Below are positions 52,853 through 60,746 of a DNA stretch of 64,000 nucleotides, piece after piece. How positions within the stretch are numbered: position 1 is the stretch's first letter; each line of letters starts with the position of its first letter. Location: the NCBI RefSeq assembly GCF_003854275.1, contig NZ_QTQP01000022.1:1-64000 (forward strand), in the 5' to 3' direction. The stretch comes from Burkholderia sp. Bp8963. Lineage in GTDB: Bacteria; Pseudomonadota; Gammaproteobacteria; Burkholderiales; Burkholderiaceae. Position numbers and translations under genes: made by a program. Below the pieces are notes generated by a model that was given only the letters and a program-made list of their open reading frames with translations, did no database searches and was not told the DNA's origin.

Positions 52853-53506
52853 TCAGCGCGGCTGCGTCACGTAACGCAGATACGGCTTCAGGGTCCTGAA
52901 GCCCTGCGGATATTTCTGCTTCGCGTCGTCGTCCGACACCGACGTCGGAATGATCACGTCGTCGCCCGGCTTCCAGTTCACCGGCGTCGCGACCGTATGC
53001 TGCGCGTTGAGCTGCAGCGCGTCGAGCAGGCGCATCACCTCGTCGAAATTGCGGCCGGCGCTCATCGGATAGACCAGCATCGCCTTGACCTTCTTGTCCG
53101 GCCCGATGATGAACACGGAGCGCACCGTCGCGTTGTCGACCGCGGTGCGCGGGCCGCCGCTCGCGTTCGGATGGATCATGTCGTACAGCTTCGCGACCGT
53201 CAGGGTGTCGTCGCCGATCATCGGATAGTTGACCGCGTGCCCCTGCGTCTCCTCGATGTCCTTCACCCATTTCTGGTGATCGCTGACGGGATCGACGGAG
53301 AGCCCGATGATCTTCGTGTTGCGCTTGTCGAATTCCGGCTTCAGCCCGGCCATGTAGCCGAGCTCGGTTGTGCACACTGGCGTGAAATCCTTCGGATGAG
53401 AGAACAGGATCGCCCACTGGTCGCCGATCCACTCGTGGAACCGGATCGTCCCCTCGGTGGTCTCGGCGGTGAAATCAGGCGCTTCCTCTCCTAGTCGAAT
53501 CGACAT
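52853..53506 (-). CDS. 1-Cys peroxiredoxin (Prx6 type)
   Basis: A 217-residue peroxidase that reduces hydrogen peroxide and organic hydroperoxides. The peroxidatic Cys45 is in 'HPKDFTPVCTTELG'; I see no other cysteine in the protein, so it is a true 1-Cys enzyme. The C-terminal arm 'NWKPGDDVIIPTSVSDDDAKQKYPQGF' in outline is typical of the Prx6 group. ATG 53506 follows GGAGGACGAAA. The persulfide dioxygenase is 192 bp downstream on the same strand. Confidence 0.95.
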   Translation of the reverse strand: MSIRLGEEAPDFTAETTEGTIRFHEWIGDQWAILFSHPKDFTPVCTTELGYMAGLKPEFDKRNTKIIGLSVDPVSDHQKWVKDIEETQGHAVNYPMIGDDTLTVAKLYDMIHPNASGGPRTAVDNATVRSVFIIGPDKKVKAMLVYPMSAGRNFDEVMRLLDALQLNAQHTVATPVNWKPGDDVIIPTSVSDDDAKQKYPQGFRTLKPYLRYVTQPR

Positions 53507-54210
53507 TTTCGTCCTCCATGGCATGGAACCCTCACGACGCCCGCGCCGCCCCCGGCACGGCCGCGCCCTGATTCGTCGAACGTAACGCTGGCGACTGCCG
53601 CGCACGCCGGTGCCCGCGTCCGGCCCGGCGGCGCGCAAGCCTCCACCGGCGGGACGCGCGCCACCCCGCGCGCGTTTAAAGGTTAGGACAAAATGCGCGC
53701 GTCACGGGCAGCAGTTCGCTGCGTGCGCCAACGCACGATACGCGTGCGCAACACTCGCAATCATGCCGGCGCAACGCGCGGCAAAACCGCCCGCACGCAT
53801 GCAGACGCCGCATGAGGCCACGCGCGTGGCGCCGCGCGTGTCGGCAGGCGGATCACCTATGAAACGTTTTTCTCGCGCCGAAATGGGGAACCTTACCCAT
53901 ATGGAAAAAAATCACCAATGAAATCATTGACTTGAATCGCGTGGCACATTGCTCGCTTGCCTCCCCCTCAAAATCGTCGACGCGCGGCACCGGCGTTACG
54001 ACACCACCTCGAACGTGCCCGCACGCATGCGGCCGCGCCACCGCACCACTGATGCCGCGCCAGACCGGCCGCCGGCCGGTACGGGAAATCCGTCTTGTTG
54101 ACCCCACCGATTCCAGGGGCCGCTGCCCGACATACATGCCGGGCAGGCCGCCGGGCAGTAAGTCGTTTTTGCAACGTATCGAACAACGTCAGTCGCTTCA
54201 GGAGGACACC
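53507..54210. other. long intergenic region, no recognised gene
   Basis: These 704 bp separate divergent genes, so both promoters must lie here. AT-rich patches are at 53675-53695 (peroxiredoxin side) and 53860-53945 (secreted-protein side). I found no protein homology, tRNA or clear RNA element. The last bases contain the AGGAGGACACC ribosome site of the next gene. Confidence 0.5.
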
Positions 54211-54462
54211 ATGAAAGTACGACGTACGAACGAATCGCCGAGCGTGTGGCGCGCGCTGCTGACCGGCCTGTGTGCGGGGGCCGTCGCGGCCGCCGCGCTC
54301 GGTTCGCCCGCGGCATTCGCTGCCGGCAAATCACAACGCCATGTTGGTCATGGCTCGCTGCCGGTGAAAGGCAGCATCGCGGCCAAATTCCCGTCGCTGC
54401 CGACCGGCCCGCATCCAAGCGAAGTGAACAGCAAGCAGAAGATCAAGCCGAATCCGCTATAA
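54211..54462 (+). CDS. small secreted protein next to the NodB-like enzyme
   Basis: An 83-residue exported protein, not recognised. ATG 54211 has a near-perfect ribosome site (AGGAGGACACC). The signal peptide 'ALLTGLCAGAVAAAALGSPAAFA' leaves a mature chain of about 48 residues, rich in Lys, Ser and Pro ('GKSQRHVGHGSLPVKGSIAA', 'KFPSLPTGPHPSEVNSKQK'), with no cysteine. It is 67 bp ahead of the large secreted enzyme on the same strand and is probably co-transcribed. A role as a partner or modulator is only a guess. Confidence 0.7.
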   Translation: MKVRRTNESPSVWRALLTGLCAGAVAAAALGSPAAFAAGKSQRHVGHGSLPVKGSIAAKFPSLPTGPHPSEVNSKQKIKPNPL

Positions 54463-54529
54463 GCGCCACGGTCGCTTCATTGTCGGGGAAGAGGTTCATC
54501 GATCAGATAACCGATACGTGAGGTTTGCC

Positions 54530-56695
54530 ATGACTGCAACGCGAACGTTTTTTTGCAAACCGGGGCCCGTGGTGCGCGGGCTGGCCGCCGCGGCGCTGTG
54601 CGCCGCCGCCCAGGTCGCGCAGGCCGTTCCGGCTGATGCGCAGATCGACCTGAAGGTGCTGGTGCTCGCCAGTCAGCAGGCCGGCAACAGTCCTGAATTG
54701 CAGGCGACACAGACGATTCTCGATCGCCTGGGCGTGCCGTACACGATCTACAGCTACGACACCAACAATCCGACGCTGCCGGCGCTCGAAACCGGCGACC
54801 ACGCGAAGTACCAGGGCATCATCATGCCGATCAGCGATGCCCGGTTCATGAACCCGTTCACCGGCGGCGCGCTCGCGACGACGCTCGCGCGCTACCAGTT
54901 CAAGTACAACGTGCGGCTCGCGAGCGTCTACACGTGGCCGGGCGACACAGGCTGCATGCAGTACGTCGGCTACCGCGACACCACGGCATCGCCGCTCAAC
55001 ACGACGCTGACGGCCACCGGCAAGACGCTGTTCGCGTACATGAACGCCGGCACGAGCGCAGCGAACCCGCTGACCGTGCAGAACGCGTGGACGTACTTCA
55101 TGTCGCCCGCGAGCCCGCTGCCGGCCGGCACGACGACGACGACGCAGGTCCAGGGCACGGGCACCAACAACGTCACGTATTCGGTCGCGTCGACCTGCCT
55201 GTTCGGCAACACGACGCCCGTCGCGGGCGACAGCACGTCGCGCGAGATCATGGCGGTCTCGTTCGACAACAATCCGTATCTGATGCACTCGATGACGCTG
55301 TCGTACGGCCTCGTCAACTGGGTCACGCGTGGGCTGTTCGTCGGCGTGCGGCACGTGTACATGGATCCGCAGGTCGACGACAACGGCATTCCGGACGAGA
55401 TCTTCCCGTATGCGGTGTCGGACTATACGGGCCTGTGGTACGACGTCAGAAACGGTAACTGCCAGCCCAACAACCCCTGCGTGTACACATCGACGAGCCC
55501 TCAGGGCCAGTGTCCGCTCGGCAGCCCCGTCGGCTCGACGAACCCGAACACCGGCACGACCGCCTGCGAGTACCGGACCGTCGGCACCGACTTCGACAAC
55601 ACGATGAACTGGCAGGACACCACCAACTCCAACACGGCCAATGCGGGTGCGCTGAAGTTCACGCTGGCGTTCAACGGGTCGGGCTACGGCACCGCTTACG
55701 GCGGCCTCGGCAACTACCCGACGACAGGCACCGATACGCTGTCGACCGAGACCAACGCGAACGAATACGACTTCAAGTGGATCACGCACACGTACGACCA
55801 CATCCTGCTCGACCCGCCGTTCACGACGACGGCCGCGCAGGTCACGTCCGAGCTGCAGAACAACGACAACGTCGCGCAGACGTTCGGCTTCGAGAACTAC
55901 AACACGACCGTGATCGTCACGCCGGAGATCTCCGGGCTCTATAACGCGACGACGCTCGGCGCGCTGAACGGTTTCGGCATCACGGTGCTGGTTTCGGATT
56001 CGTCGAAGCCTACGCCGCCCGTCGGCACGGCGAACTGCCCGACGAACAACAATGGCGTCAACTGGCCGCTGCCGCCGTTCAACGCGGGCAAGTACAACTG
56101 CGTGAACCCGAACATCTTCGAGATCCCGCGCTATGCGACCGCGCTGTTCTACAACGTGTCGCAGCCGCAGGAATGGGTCAACGAGTACAACTACTTCTAC
56201 GGCGCGAACGGCATCGATCCGACGAAGTGGGGCTATGACCTGACCTATCCGCAGGTGCTGGACAAGGTGTCGGATACGCTCGTGAGCTACCTGCTCACGT
56301 TCGACATGCGGCCGCTGATGTTCCACCAGTCGAACCTGCGCGCGTACAGCGGCACGAGCTTCCTGCTCGGCGACCTGCTGAGCGCGGTGCTGAAAAAGTA
56401 CAACAAGTACTACAAGGGCCTGCCGCTCCGCAGCCCATACCTATCCGACGCCGGCGTGCTCGCGAAGCAGCGGCTCGTGTTCGACACGTCGAGCGTGGCC
56501 GCCACGCTCGTGCCGGGCAAGTCGATCACGGTCAGCGCATCGCGCAGCGACGGGCAATCGGTGGTGGTGCCGGTCACCGGCGTGACGTTCGGCACCGTGC
56601 ATGAAACGTACGGCGGGCAGAGCAACTCGACGATTACGCTGCTGCCCGCGACCGCGTACACGACGCAGATCACGCCGGCACCCGCCTGGCAATAG
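54530..56695 (+). CDS. secreted NodB-like putative polysaccharide deacetylase (Agd3/CE18 type)
   Basis: A 721-residue exported protein with signal peptide ending near 'AAQVAQA'. The first mature part, 'IDLKVLVLASQQAGNSPELQ' onward, resembles the N-terminal carbohydrate-binding region of Agd3-type deacetylases. The central part has a metal-site pattern of the NodB fold: Asp283-Asp284 in 'YMDPQVDDNGIP', and His420 and His424 in 'FKWITHTYDHILLD' (H-T-x-x-H). The C-terminal region ('LMFHQSNLRAY', 'LLGDLLSAVLKKYNKYYKGL') fits the barrel end. It would remove N-acetyl groups from an extracellular amino-sugar polymer. Assignment is by motif memory, not a search. ATG 54530 follows GAGG; a GTG at 54518 is possible. 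Confidence 0.55.
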   Translation: MTATRTFFCKPGPVVRGLAAAALCAAAQVAQAVPADAQIDLKVLVLASQQAGNSPELQATQTILDRLGVPYTIYSYDTNNPTLPALETGDHAKYQGIIMPISDARFMNPFTGGALATTLARYQFKYNVRLASVYTWPGDTGCMQYVGYRDTTASPLNTTLTATGKTLFAYMNAGTSAANPLTVQNAWTYFMSPASPLPAGTTTTTQVQGTGTNNVTYSVASTCLFGNTTPVAGDSTSREIMAVSFDNNPYLMHSMTLSYGLVNWVTRGLFVGVRHVYMDPQVDDNGIPDEIFPYAVSDYTGLWYDVRNGNCQPNNPCVYTSTSPQGQCPLGSPVGSTNPNTGTTACEYRTVGTDFDNTMNWQDTTNSNTANAGALKFTLAFNGSGYGTAYGGLGNYPTTGTDTLSTETNANEYDFKWITHTYDHILLDPPFTTTAAQVTSELQNNDNVAQTFGFENYNTTVIVTPEISGLYNATTLGALNGFGITVLVSDSSKPTPPVGTANCPTNNNGVNWPLPPFNAGKYNCVNPNIFEIPRYATALFYNVSQPQEWVNEYNYFYGANGIDPTKWGYDLTYPQVLDKVSDTLVSYLLTFDMRPLMFHQSNLRAYSGTSFLLGDLLSAVLKKYNKYYKGLPLRSPYLSDAGVLAKQRLVFDTSSVAATLVPGKSITVSASRSDGQSVVVPVTGVTFGTVHETYGGQSNSTITLLPATAYTTQITPAPAWQ

Positions 56696-56735
56696 CTTGC
56701 CGACAGGCATCGCGCGACGGAGGCGCGAACTGAAG

Positions 56736-56763
56736 ACGCCCGCCGCAAGGCGGGCGTTCTTTT
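56736..56763 (+). terminator. rho-independent terminator
   Basis: ACGCCCGCC, loop GCAA, GGCGGGCGT and a T-rich tail, 41 bp after the NodB-like gene. Confidence 0.9.
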
Positions 56764-56766
56764 GCG

Positions 56767-56794
56767 GGCGAGTGGCGAGTGGCGAGTGGCGAGT
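56767..56794. repeat. 7-bp tandem repeat, four copies
   Basis: GGCGAGT is repeated four times without change between the terminator and the convergent LysR stop. It is intergenic. Confidence 0.9.
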
Positions 56795-56808
56795 GGCGCG
56801 CGGCGAGG

Positions 56809-57750
56809 TCAGTCCCACATCGCCGGTTCGCGCCGCGCCGGAACGCCGGATTCCCCAATCGCCTCCTTCAGGAACTCGACGCACGCGCGCACCTTCGCGG
56901 ATTGCGCGAGCCGCGCCGGATAGACGGCCCACACGTTCGCGGGCTGCGAGACGCCCGGCAGCACGCGCCGCAGCCGGCCCGCGTCGATCAGCGGCTGCAC
57001 GTCCCAGATCGAGCGCAGCACGATGCCGCGCCCGGCGAGCGCCCATTGCACGGCAACCTCGCCGTGATTGCTCGACAGCGGCCCCGTCACCTGCACGGAC
57101 ACCGTCTCGCCGCGCTCGTCGAGCCGCCATACGCCGAACGGATGGTCGCGCTCCTTGATCGCGACGCACGCGTGCGACGCGAGATCGCCAACCTGCTTCG
57201 GCACGCCGTGCCGCGCGAGATAGTCGGGCGACGCGCACAGCACGCGGTAGTTCGACGCGAGTTGCTTCGCGATCAGGCGGCCGGCGATCTCGTCGCCGAT
57301 CCGCACGTCGACATCGAAGCCTTCGGCCGCGACGTCGACGATCCGGTCGAACAGCTCGAGCCGCACGTTGAGCTGCGGATAGCGGTCCGACAGTTCGGCA
57401 AGCGCCGGCGCGACGACGTTGCGGCCGAACCCGAAGCTGCTCGACACGCGCAACGTGCCGCGCGGCACGCGGCGCGTCGTCGACACATCCTCGACCAGAT
57501 GCTCGACGTCGTCGAGGATCTTCTCGGCCCATGCGTACACGCGCTCGCCGGCATCCGTCACCGCGACGCGGCGCGTCGACCGGTGCAGCAGGCGGATGCC
57601 GAGGCTCGCCTCGAGCATCCCGACCCGCTTGCTCACGTACGACGACGACATCGTGAGCGCGTCGGCCGCCGCGCTGAAGCTGGCCTTGCGCGCGACCATG
57701 CAGAACACGCGCAGGTCGCCGAGTTCGGGCGTGACGGCCGCATCGTTCAT
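56809..57750 (-). CDS. LysR-family transcriptional regulator
   Basis: A 313-residue regulator of the group with 'LRVFCMVARKASFSAAADAL' and 'SSSYVSKRVGMLEASLGIRLLHRSTRRVAVTDAG' in outline as DNA-binding domain, close to DmlR-like regulators. The effector domain has 'GTLRVSSSFGFGRNVVAPAL' and 'VDVRIGDEIAGRLIAKQLA'. It is the third gene of an operon after an NCS1 transporter and a porin, with a 12-bp gap to the porin. It may regulate this uptake operon and perhaps the divergent carnitine genes. Confidence 0.92.
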   Translation of the reverse strand: MNDAAVTPELGDLRVFCMVARKASFSAAADALTMSSSYVSKRVGMLEASLGIRLLHRSTRRVAVTDAGERVYAWAEKILDDVEHLVEDVSTTRRVPRGTLRVSSSFGFGRNVVAPALAELSDRYPQLNVRLELFDRIVDVAAEGFDVDVRIGDEIAGRLIAKQLASNYRVLCASPDYLARHGVPKQVGDLASHACVAIKERDHPFGVWRLDERGETVSVQVTGPLSSNHGEVAVQWALAGRGIVLRSIWDVQPLIDAGRLRRVLPGVSQPANVWAVYPARLAQSAKVRACVEFLKEAIGESGVPARREPAMWD

Positions 57751-57762
57751 CGCATGCTCCGG

Positions 57763-58905
57763 TCAGAACGAATGCCGCATGCCGATCCGCACGTCGGCCT
57801 GCGTCTGCGTCGTCGACGGCGTGAAGCTGTAGCCGATCACTGCATCGACGCCCTGCGACGCGCGCAGGTAATCGCCGGAGAGGTAGACGTCGGTGCGCTT
57901 CGACAGCAGATAGTGAAGGCCCGCGCTGCCCATGTTCCAGTGGTGGCCTTCGAAGCGCGTGTGCTGATAACCCGCGATCAGGCTCAGCGCCGGCGTGAAC
58001 TGGTACGAGCCGCCGCCTTCGTACGACTGCATGTGCGACGACTGGCCGAAGCCCTTGATCGTCGTGTACGAGTAGTTGGCGTCCAGCGTCAGCTTGCCGA
58101 TCGTGTAGCTCGACCCGACGCCGAACGTGCCCTGGCTGTCGACGTTCATCGGCGTGTCGGCGAACAGGTCGGTGCGCGCGCCGGTCGCCGGATCGACGGT
58201 CACGGTCTGCTGCCCGAGGAACGTGTGCGTGCCGATCATCGCGTACGGATCGAACGCGTAGATGCCGTTCGGATTGTTCAGCCGCGTGTACGCGGCGCCG
58301 ATCGAGAAGTCGCCCTTCGTGAAGCTCGCGCCCGCGCTCCACGCGCTGTTGCGGTGGAAGTTGCCGGCGACGTTGCCGAACGAATACATCGCGCCGAACT
58401 TGAGGCCGCTCAGGTCGCTCGACAGGAACTTCACCGAGTTCGGCAGGCGGTCGCCGTTGAAGCGGTCGAAGTCGCCCTGGTGGATCGCATAGCCGCTGCC
58501 CCACGCCGAGATGTTGTAGATCGACACGAGTTCGTTGGTGATGTCGAGCTGGTTGCCGAACGACAGCGTGCCCCAGTCGTCCTGCAATCCGACATATGCC
58601 TGCCGCCCGAATTCGGCGCCGCCGAAGCCGAGCTTGCCGTTGCCGAGATGGAAGCCGCTCTCGAGCACGAACACCGCCTTCAGTCCGCCGCCGAGATCCT
58701 CGGTGCCCTTGAGCCCGAAGCGGTTGCCGTACGCGACGCCGTCGTCGAATTTCACGACGTGCGCGCCGCCCGTATTGGACACGTAGGTGATGCCGGCATC
58801 GAGCACGCCGTACAGCGTGACGCTGCTCTGCGCGCGGCTGTCCGTCGCCGCGCACGCCAAAGCCAGCGCTGCCAGCGGCAGCGCCTTCGAAACAATGCTT
58901 TTCAT
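57763..58905 (-). CDS. Gram-negative porin
   Basis: A 380-residue outer-membrane porin with signal peptide 'KALPLAALALACAATDSRA' and mature start 'QSSVTLYGVLDAGITYVSN'. 'NRFGLKGTEDLGGGLKAVFVLESGFHLG' in outline is the conserved early strand region, and the C-terminus 'DVRIGMRHSF' ends in phenylalanine. It lies 28 bp after the NCS1 transporter, so it may widen outer-membrane passage for the same substrate. It is a distant paralogue of the porin at 24567. Confidence 0.95.
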   Translation of the reverse strand: MKSIVSKALPLAALALACAATDSRAQSSVTLYGVLDAGITYVSNTGGAHVVKFDDGVAYGNRFGLKGTEDLGGGLKAVFVLESGFHLGNGKLGFGGAEFGRQAYVGLQDDWGTLSFGNQLDITNELVSIYNISAWGSGYAIHQGDFDRFNGDRLPNSVKFLSSDLSGLKFGAMYSFGNVAGNFHRNSAWSAGASFTKGDFSIGAAYTRLNNPNGIYAFDPYAMIGTHTFLGQQTVTVDPATGARTDLFADTPMNVDSQGTFGVGSSYTIGKLTLDANYSYTTIKGFGQSSHMQSYEGGGSYQFTPALSLIAGYQHTRFEGHHWNMGSAGLHYLLSKRTDVYLSGDYLRASQGVDAVIGYSFTPSTTQTQADVRIGMRHSF

Positions 58906-58933
58906 CGAGTGGGGGGAGTTCGGTTGTGACGGA

Positions 58934-60379
58934 TCAGTTCAGGCCGCGATCGGCCTCCTGGACGAGTTCGCGTTCGGCTTCGATATCGAGCGAACGGCAG
59001 GCCCACAGATAGACGAGTGCGGCAACCGGCAGGCCGACCAGCATCGCGATGTCGGTGCCGCCGAGCGCGCGCGCGACGGGGCCGCTGTACAGCTCGGTCT
59101 TGAAGAACGGGATCATCGCGACGAAGCCGATCGCGTACGCGGTCAGGCCACGCCAGTTCCAGCGGCCGTAGATGCCGCGCGGGTTGAAGATCTCGCGCAC
59201 CGAGTAGTGCGTATGACGGACGAGGAAGAAGTCGACGAGGTTGATCGCGGTCCACGGCGTGAACAGGTAGCCGAGGATGCCGAGGAAGTCGCCGAACTTG
59301 CCCATGAAGTCGTCGGACGCGGCGAACGCGAGCGAGGTCGCGACGAACGCGACGATCAGGAGGCTCACGATGCGCTTGCCGGCGCTCGATTTCAGCGGCT
59401 TGAACGAGTCGGTGATGCTGAGCAGCGTCAGCGACGCGCCGTAGAAGTTCAGGCCCGTGATCGCGAGCAACCCGAGCAGCGACAGCAGCAGCGTGATCGA
59501 ACCGAAACCCGGATGGATCGCGTCGCCCGCGCGCTGCACCGCGTCGGCGATCTCGATCTTCGAGTTCAGCGCGGCGGCAGCCGTGCCGACCAGCATCATC
59601 CACACGCCGCCGATCAGCGCGCCCGTGAAGGTCCACCAGAACGTCGCGCGCACGCCGGTCGTCGGCGGCAGGTAGCGCGAATAGTCCGACACGTAGATCG
59701 ACCACGACAGCTGATAAGCGGCGGCCGCGAACAGCTGCACGAGGAACGGCGTCGCCTTGAAGCCTGCGAACGACAGCTGGTCGGCCGGGAACGGCACCTT
59801 CACGCAGATGCCGACGCTGAACACCGTCAGCGCGATCAGCAGCGCGATCGCGAGCCAGCGCTGCGCCTTGTGGATCAGGTCGTAGCCGAACACCGCGAGC
59901 GCCACCGCGATCGCGGTGAACACGATATAGCTGACGTGCGGCTCGGTGCCGAGCAGGTGATGCGCGGTCTGCCCCGCCATCAGCTGGTTGAACGAGTTGT
60001 AGCCGACATACGTGACGAGCGCGACGACCCACACGAGCAGCGCGCCCATGTAGCCGAACTGCGGCCGCGACTGGATCATCTGCGGCAGGCCGAGCTGCGG
60101 CCCCTGGCTCGAGTGGAACGCCATGAAGAACGTGCCGAGCAGGTTGCCGATCAGCACCGCGATCGCGCTCCACAGCAGGTTGCCGCCCATGCTGACCCCG
60201 ATCGCGCCGCACGCGATCGTCGCGAGATTCGCGTCGCCGGTAAACCACACCGGCCACAGATGCCACGCCTTGCCGCGCCGCTCCGCGAGCGGCACGTAAT
60301 CGATCGAGCGCGCCTCGATGCGCGATTTGCCCCGGCTGGCGTCCACCGCCAGTCCATGGGCCACTGCGTCCTGTCTCAT
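58934..60379 (-). CDS. NCS1-family (purine-cytosine permease type) transporter
   Basis: A 481-residue inner-membrane transporter with twelve helices. 'FTGDANLATIACGAIGVSMGGNLLWSAIAVLIGNLLGTFFMA' in outline is the NCS1 opening, and 'SWSIYVSDYSRYLPPTTG' is its conserved loop between helices 6 and 7. 'PWTAINLVDFFLVRH' is typical of the C-terminal half. Known substrates are nucleobases, allantoin, hydantoins and thiamine precursors. Divergence from the carnitine oxygenase operon, with related operator motifs, leaves open a quaternary amine-related role, but this is inference. Confidence 0.9.
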   Translation of the reverse strand: MRQDAVAHGLAVDASRGKSRIEARSIDYVPLAERRGKAWHLWPVWFTGDANLATIACGAIGVSMGGNLLWSAIAVLIGNLLGTFFMAFHSSQGPQLGLPQMIQSRPQFGYMGALLVWVVALVTYVGYNSFNQLMAGQTAHHLLGTEPHVSYIVFTAIAVALAVFGYDLIHKAQRWLAIALLIALTVFSVGICVKVPFPADQLSFAGFKATPFLVQLFAAAAYQLSWSIYVSDYSRYLPPTTGVRATFWWTFTGALIGGVWMMLVGTAAAALNSKIEIADAVQRAGDAIHPGFGSITLLLSLLGLLAITGLNFYGASLTLLSITDSFKPLKSSAGKRIVSLLIVAFVATSLAFAASDDFMGKFGDFLGILGYLFTPWTAINLVDFFLVRHTHYSVREIFNPRGIYGRWNWRGLTAYAIGFVAMIPFFKTELYSGPVARALGGTDIAMLVGLPVAALVYLWACRSLDIEAERELVQEADRGLN

Positions 60380-60479
60380 GTCTCCTCCATGTGCGTCCGA
60401 CGGCGCCGGTCGCGCACCGGCCGCCGGCCGGGCGCGAGCCCGGCCGGCGGCACGGCGGTCGATCGCATGCCGCCGTCGT

Positions 60480-60509
60480 TACTTTCAGTTAACAATGAAC
60501 TACTGGTTA
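60480..60509. promoter_or_regulatory. operator pair on the transporter side
   Basis: TACTTTCAGTTA (60480-60491) and AACTACTGGTTA (60498-60509) stand 18 bp apart. They resemble, in opposite orientation, the pair at 60694. GTTAACAATG is also repeated at 60488 and 60506. Confidence 0.5.
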
Positions 60510-60693
60510 ACAATGGTACGCAGTTCAATTAGGCGACCCTACTGGCGCATTCGCCTATTGACGTTTCTAAAAATAGTCGCGGCTTGTGACCAAACGCAAA
60601 TATCAGACAAATTCCGCCATCTTCGGCGATTGCGATCCGTCCATCTCGGGATAACCCTGATCCAAATCAAGGCGCACATCCCCTATATTTCGT

Positions 60694-60723
60694 TAACCGT
60701 TAGTTTCATCGTAACCGATAGTT
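60694..60723. promoter_or_regulatory. operator pair before cntA
   Basis: TAACCGTTAGTT (60694-60705) and TAACCGATAGTT (60712-60723) are 12-bp direct repeats with an 18-bp period, ending 23 bp before the cntA ATG. Reversed, they read AACTAwCGGTTA, matching the transporter-side sites. Confidence 0.65.
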
Positions 60724-60746
60724 AATTTTCAGAGCCCGACGCCATC

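Noticed and set aside
53853..54137. 94-codon minus-strand frame in the long gap before the secreted genes
   Set aside because: No homology, poor codon pattern and no ribosome site. The gap is more simply a divergent promoter region.
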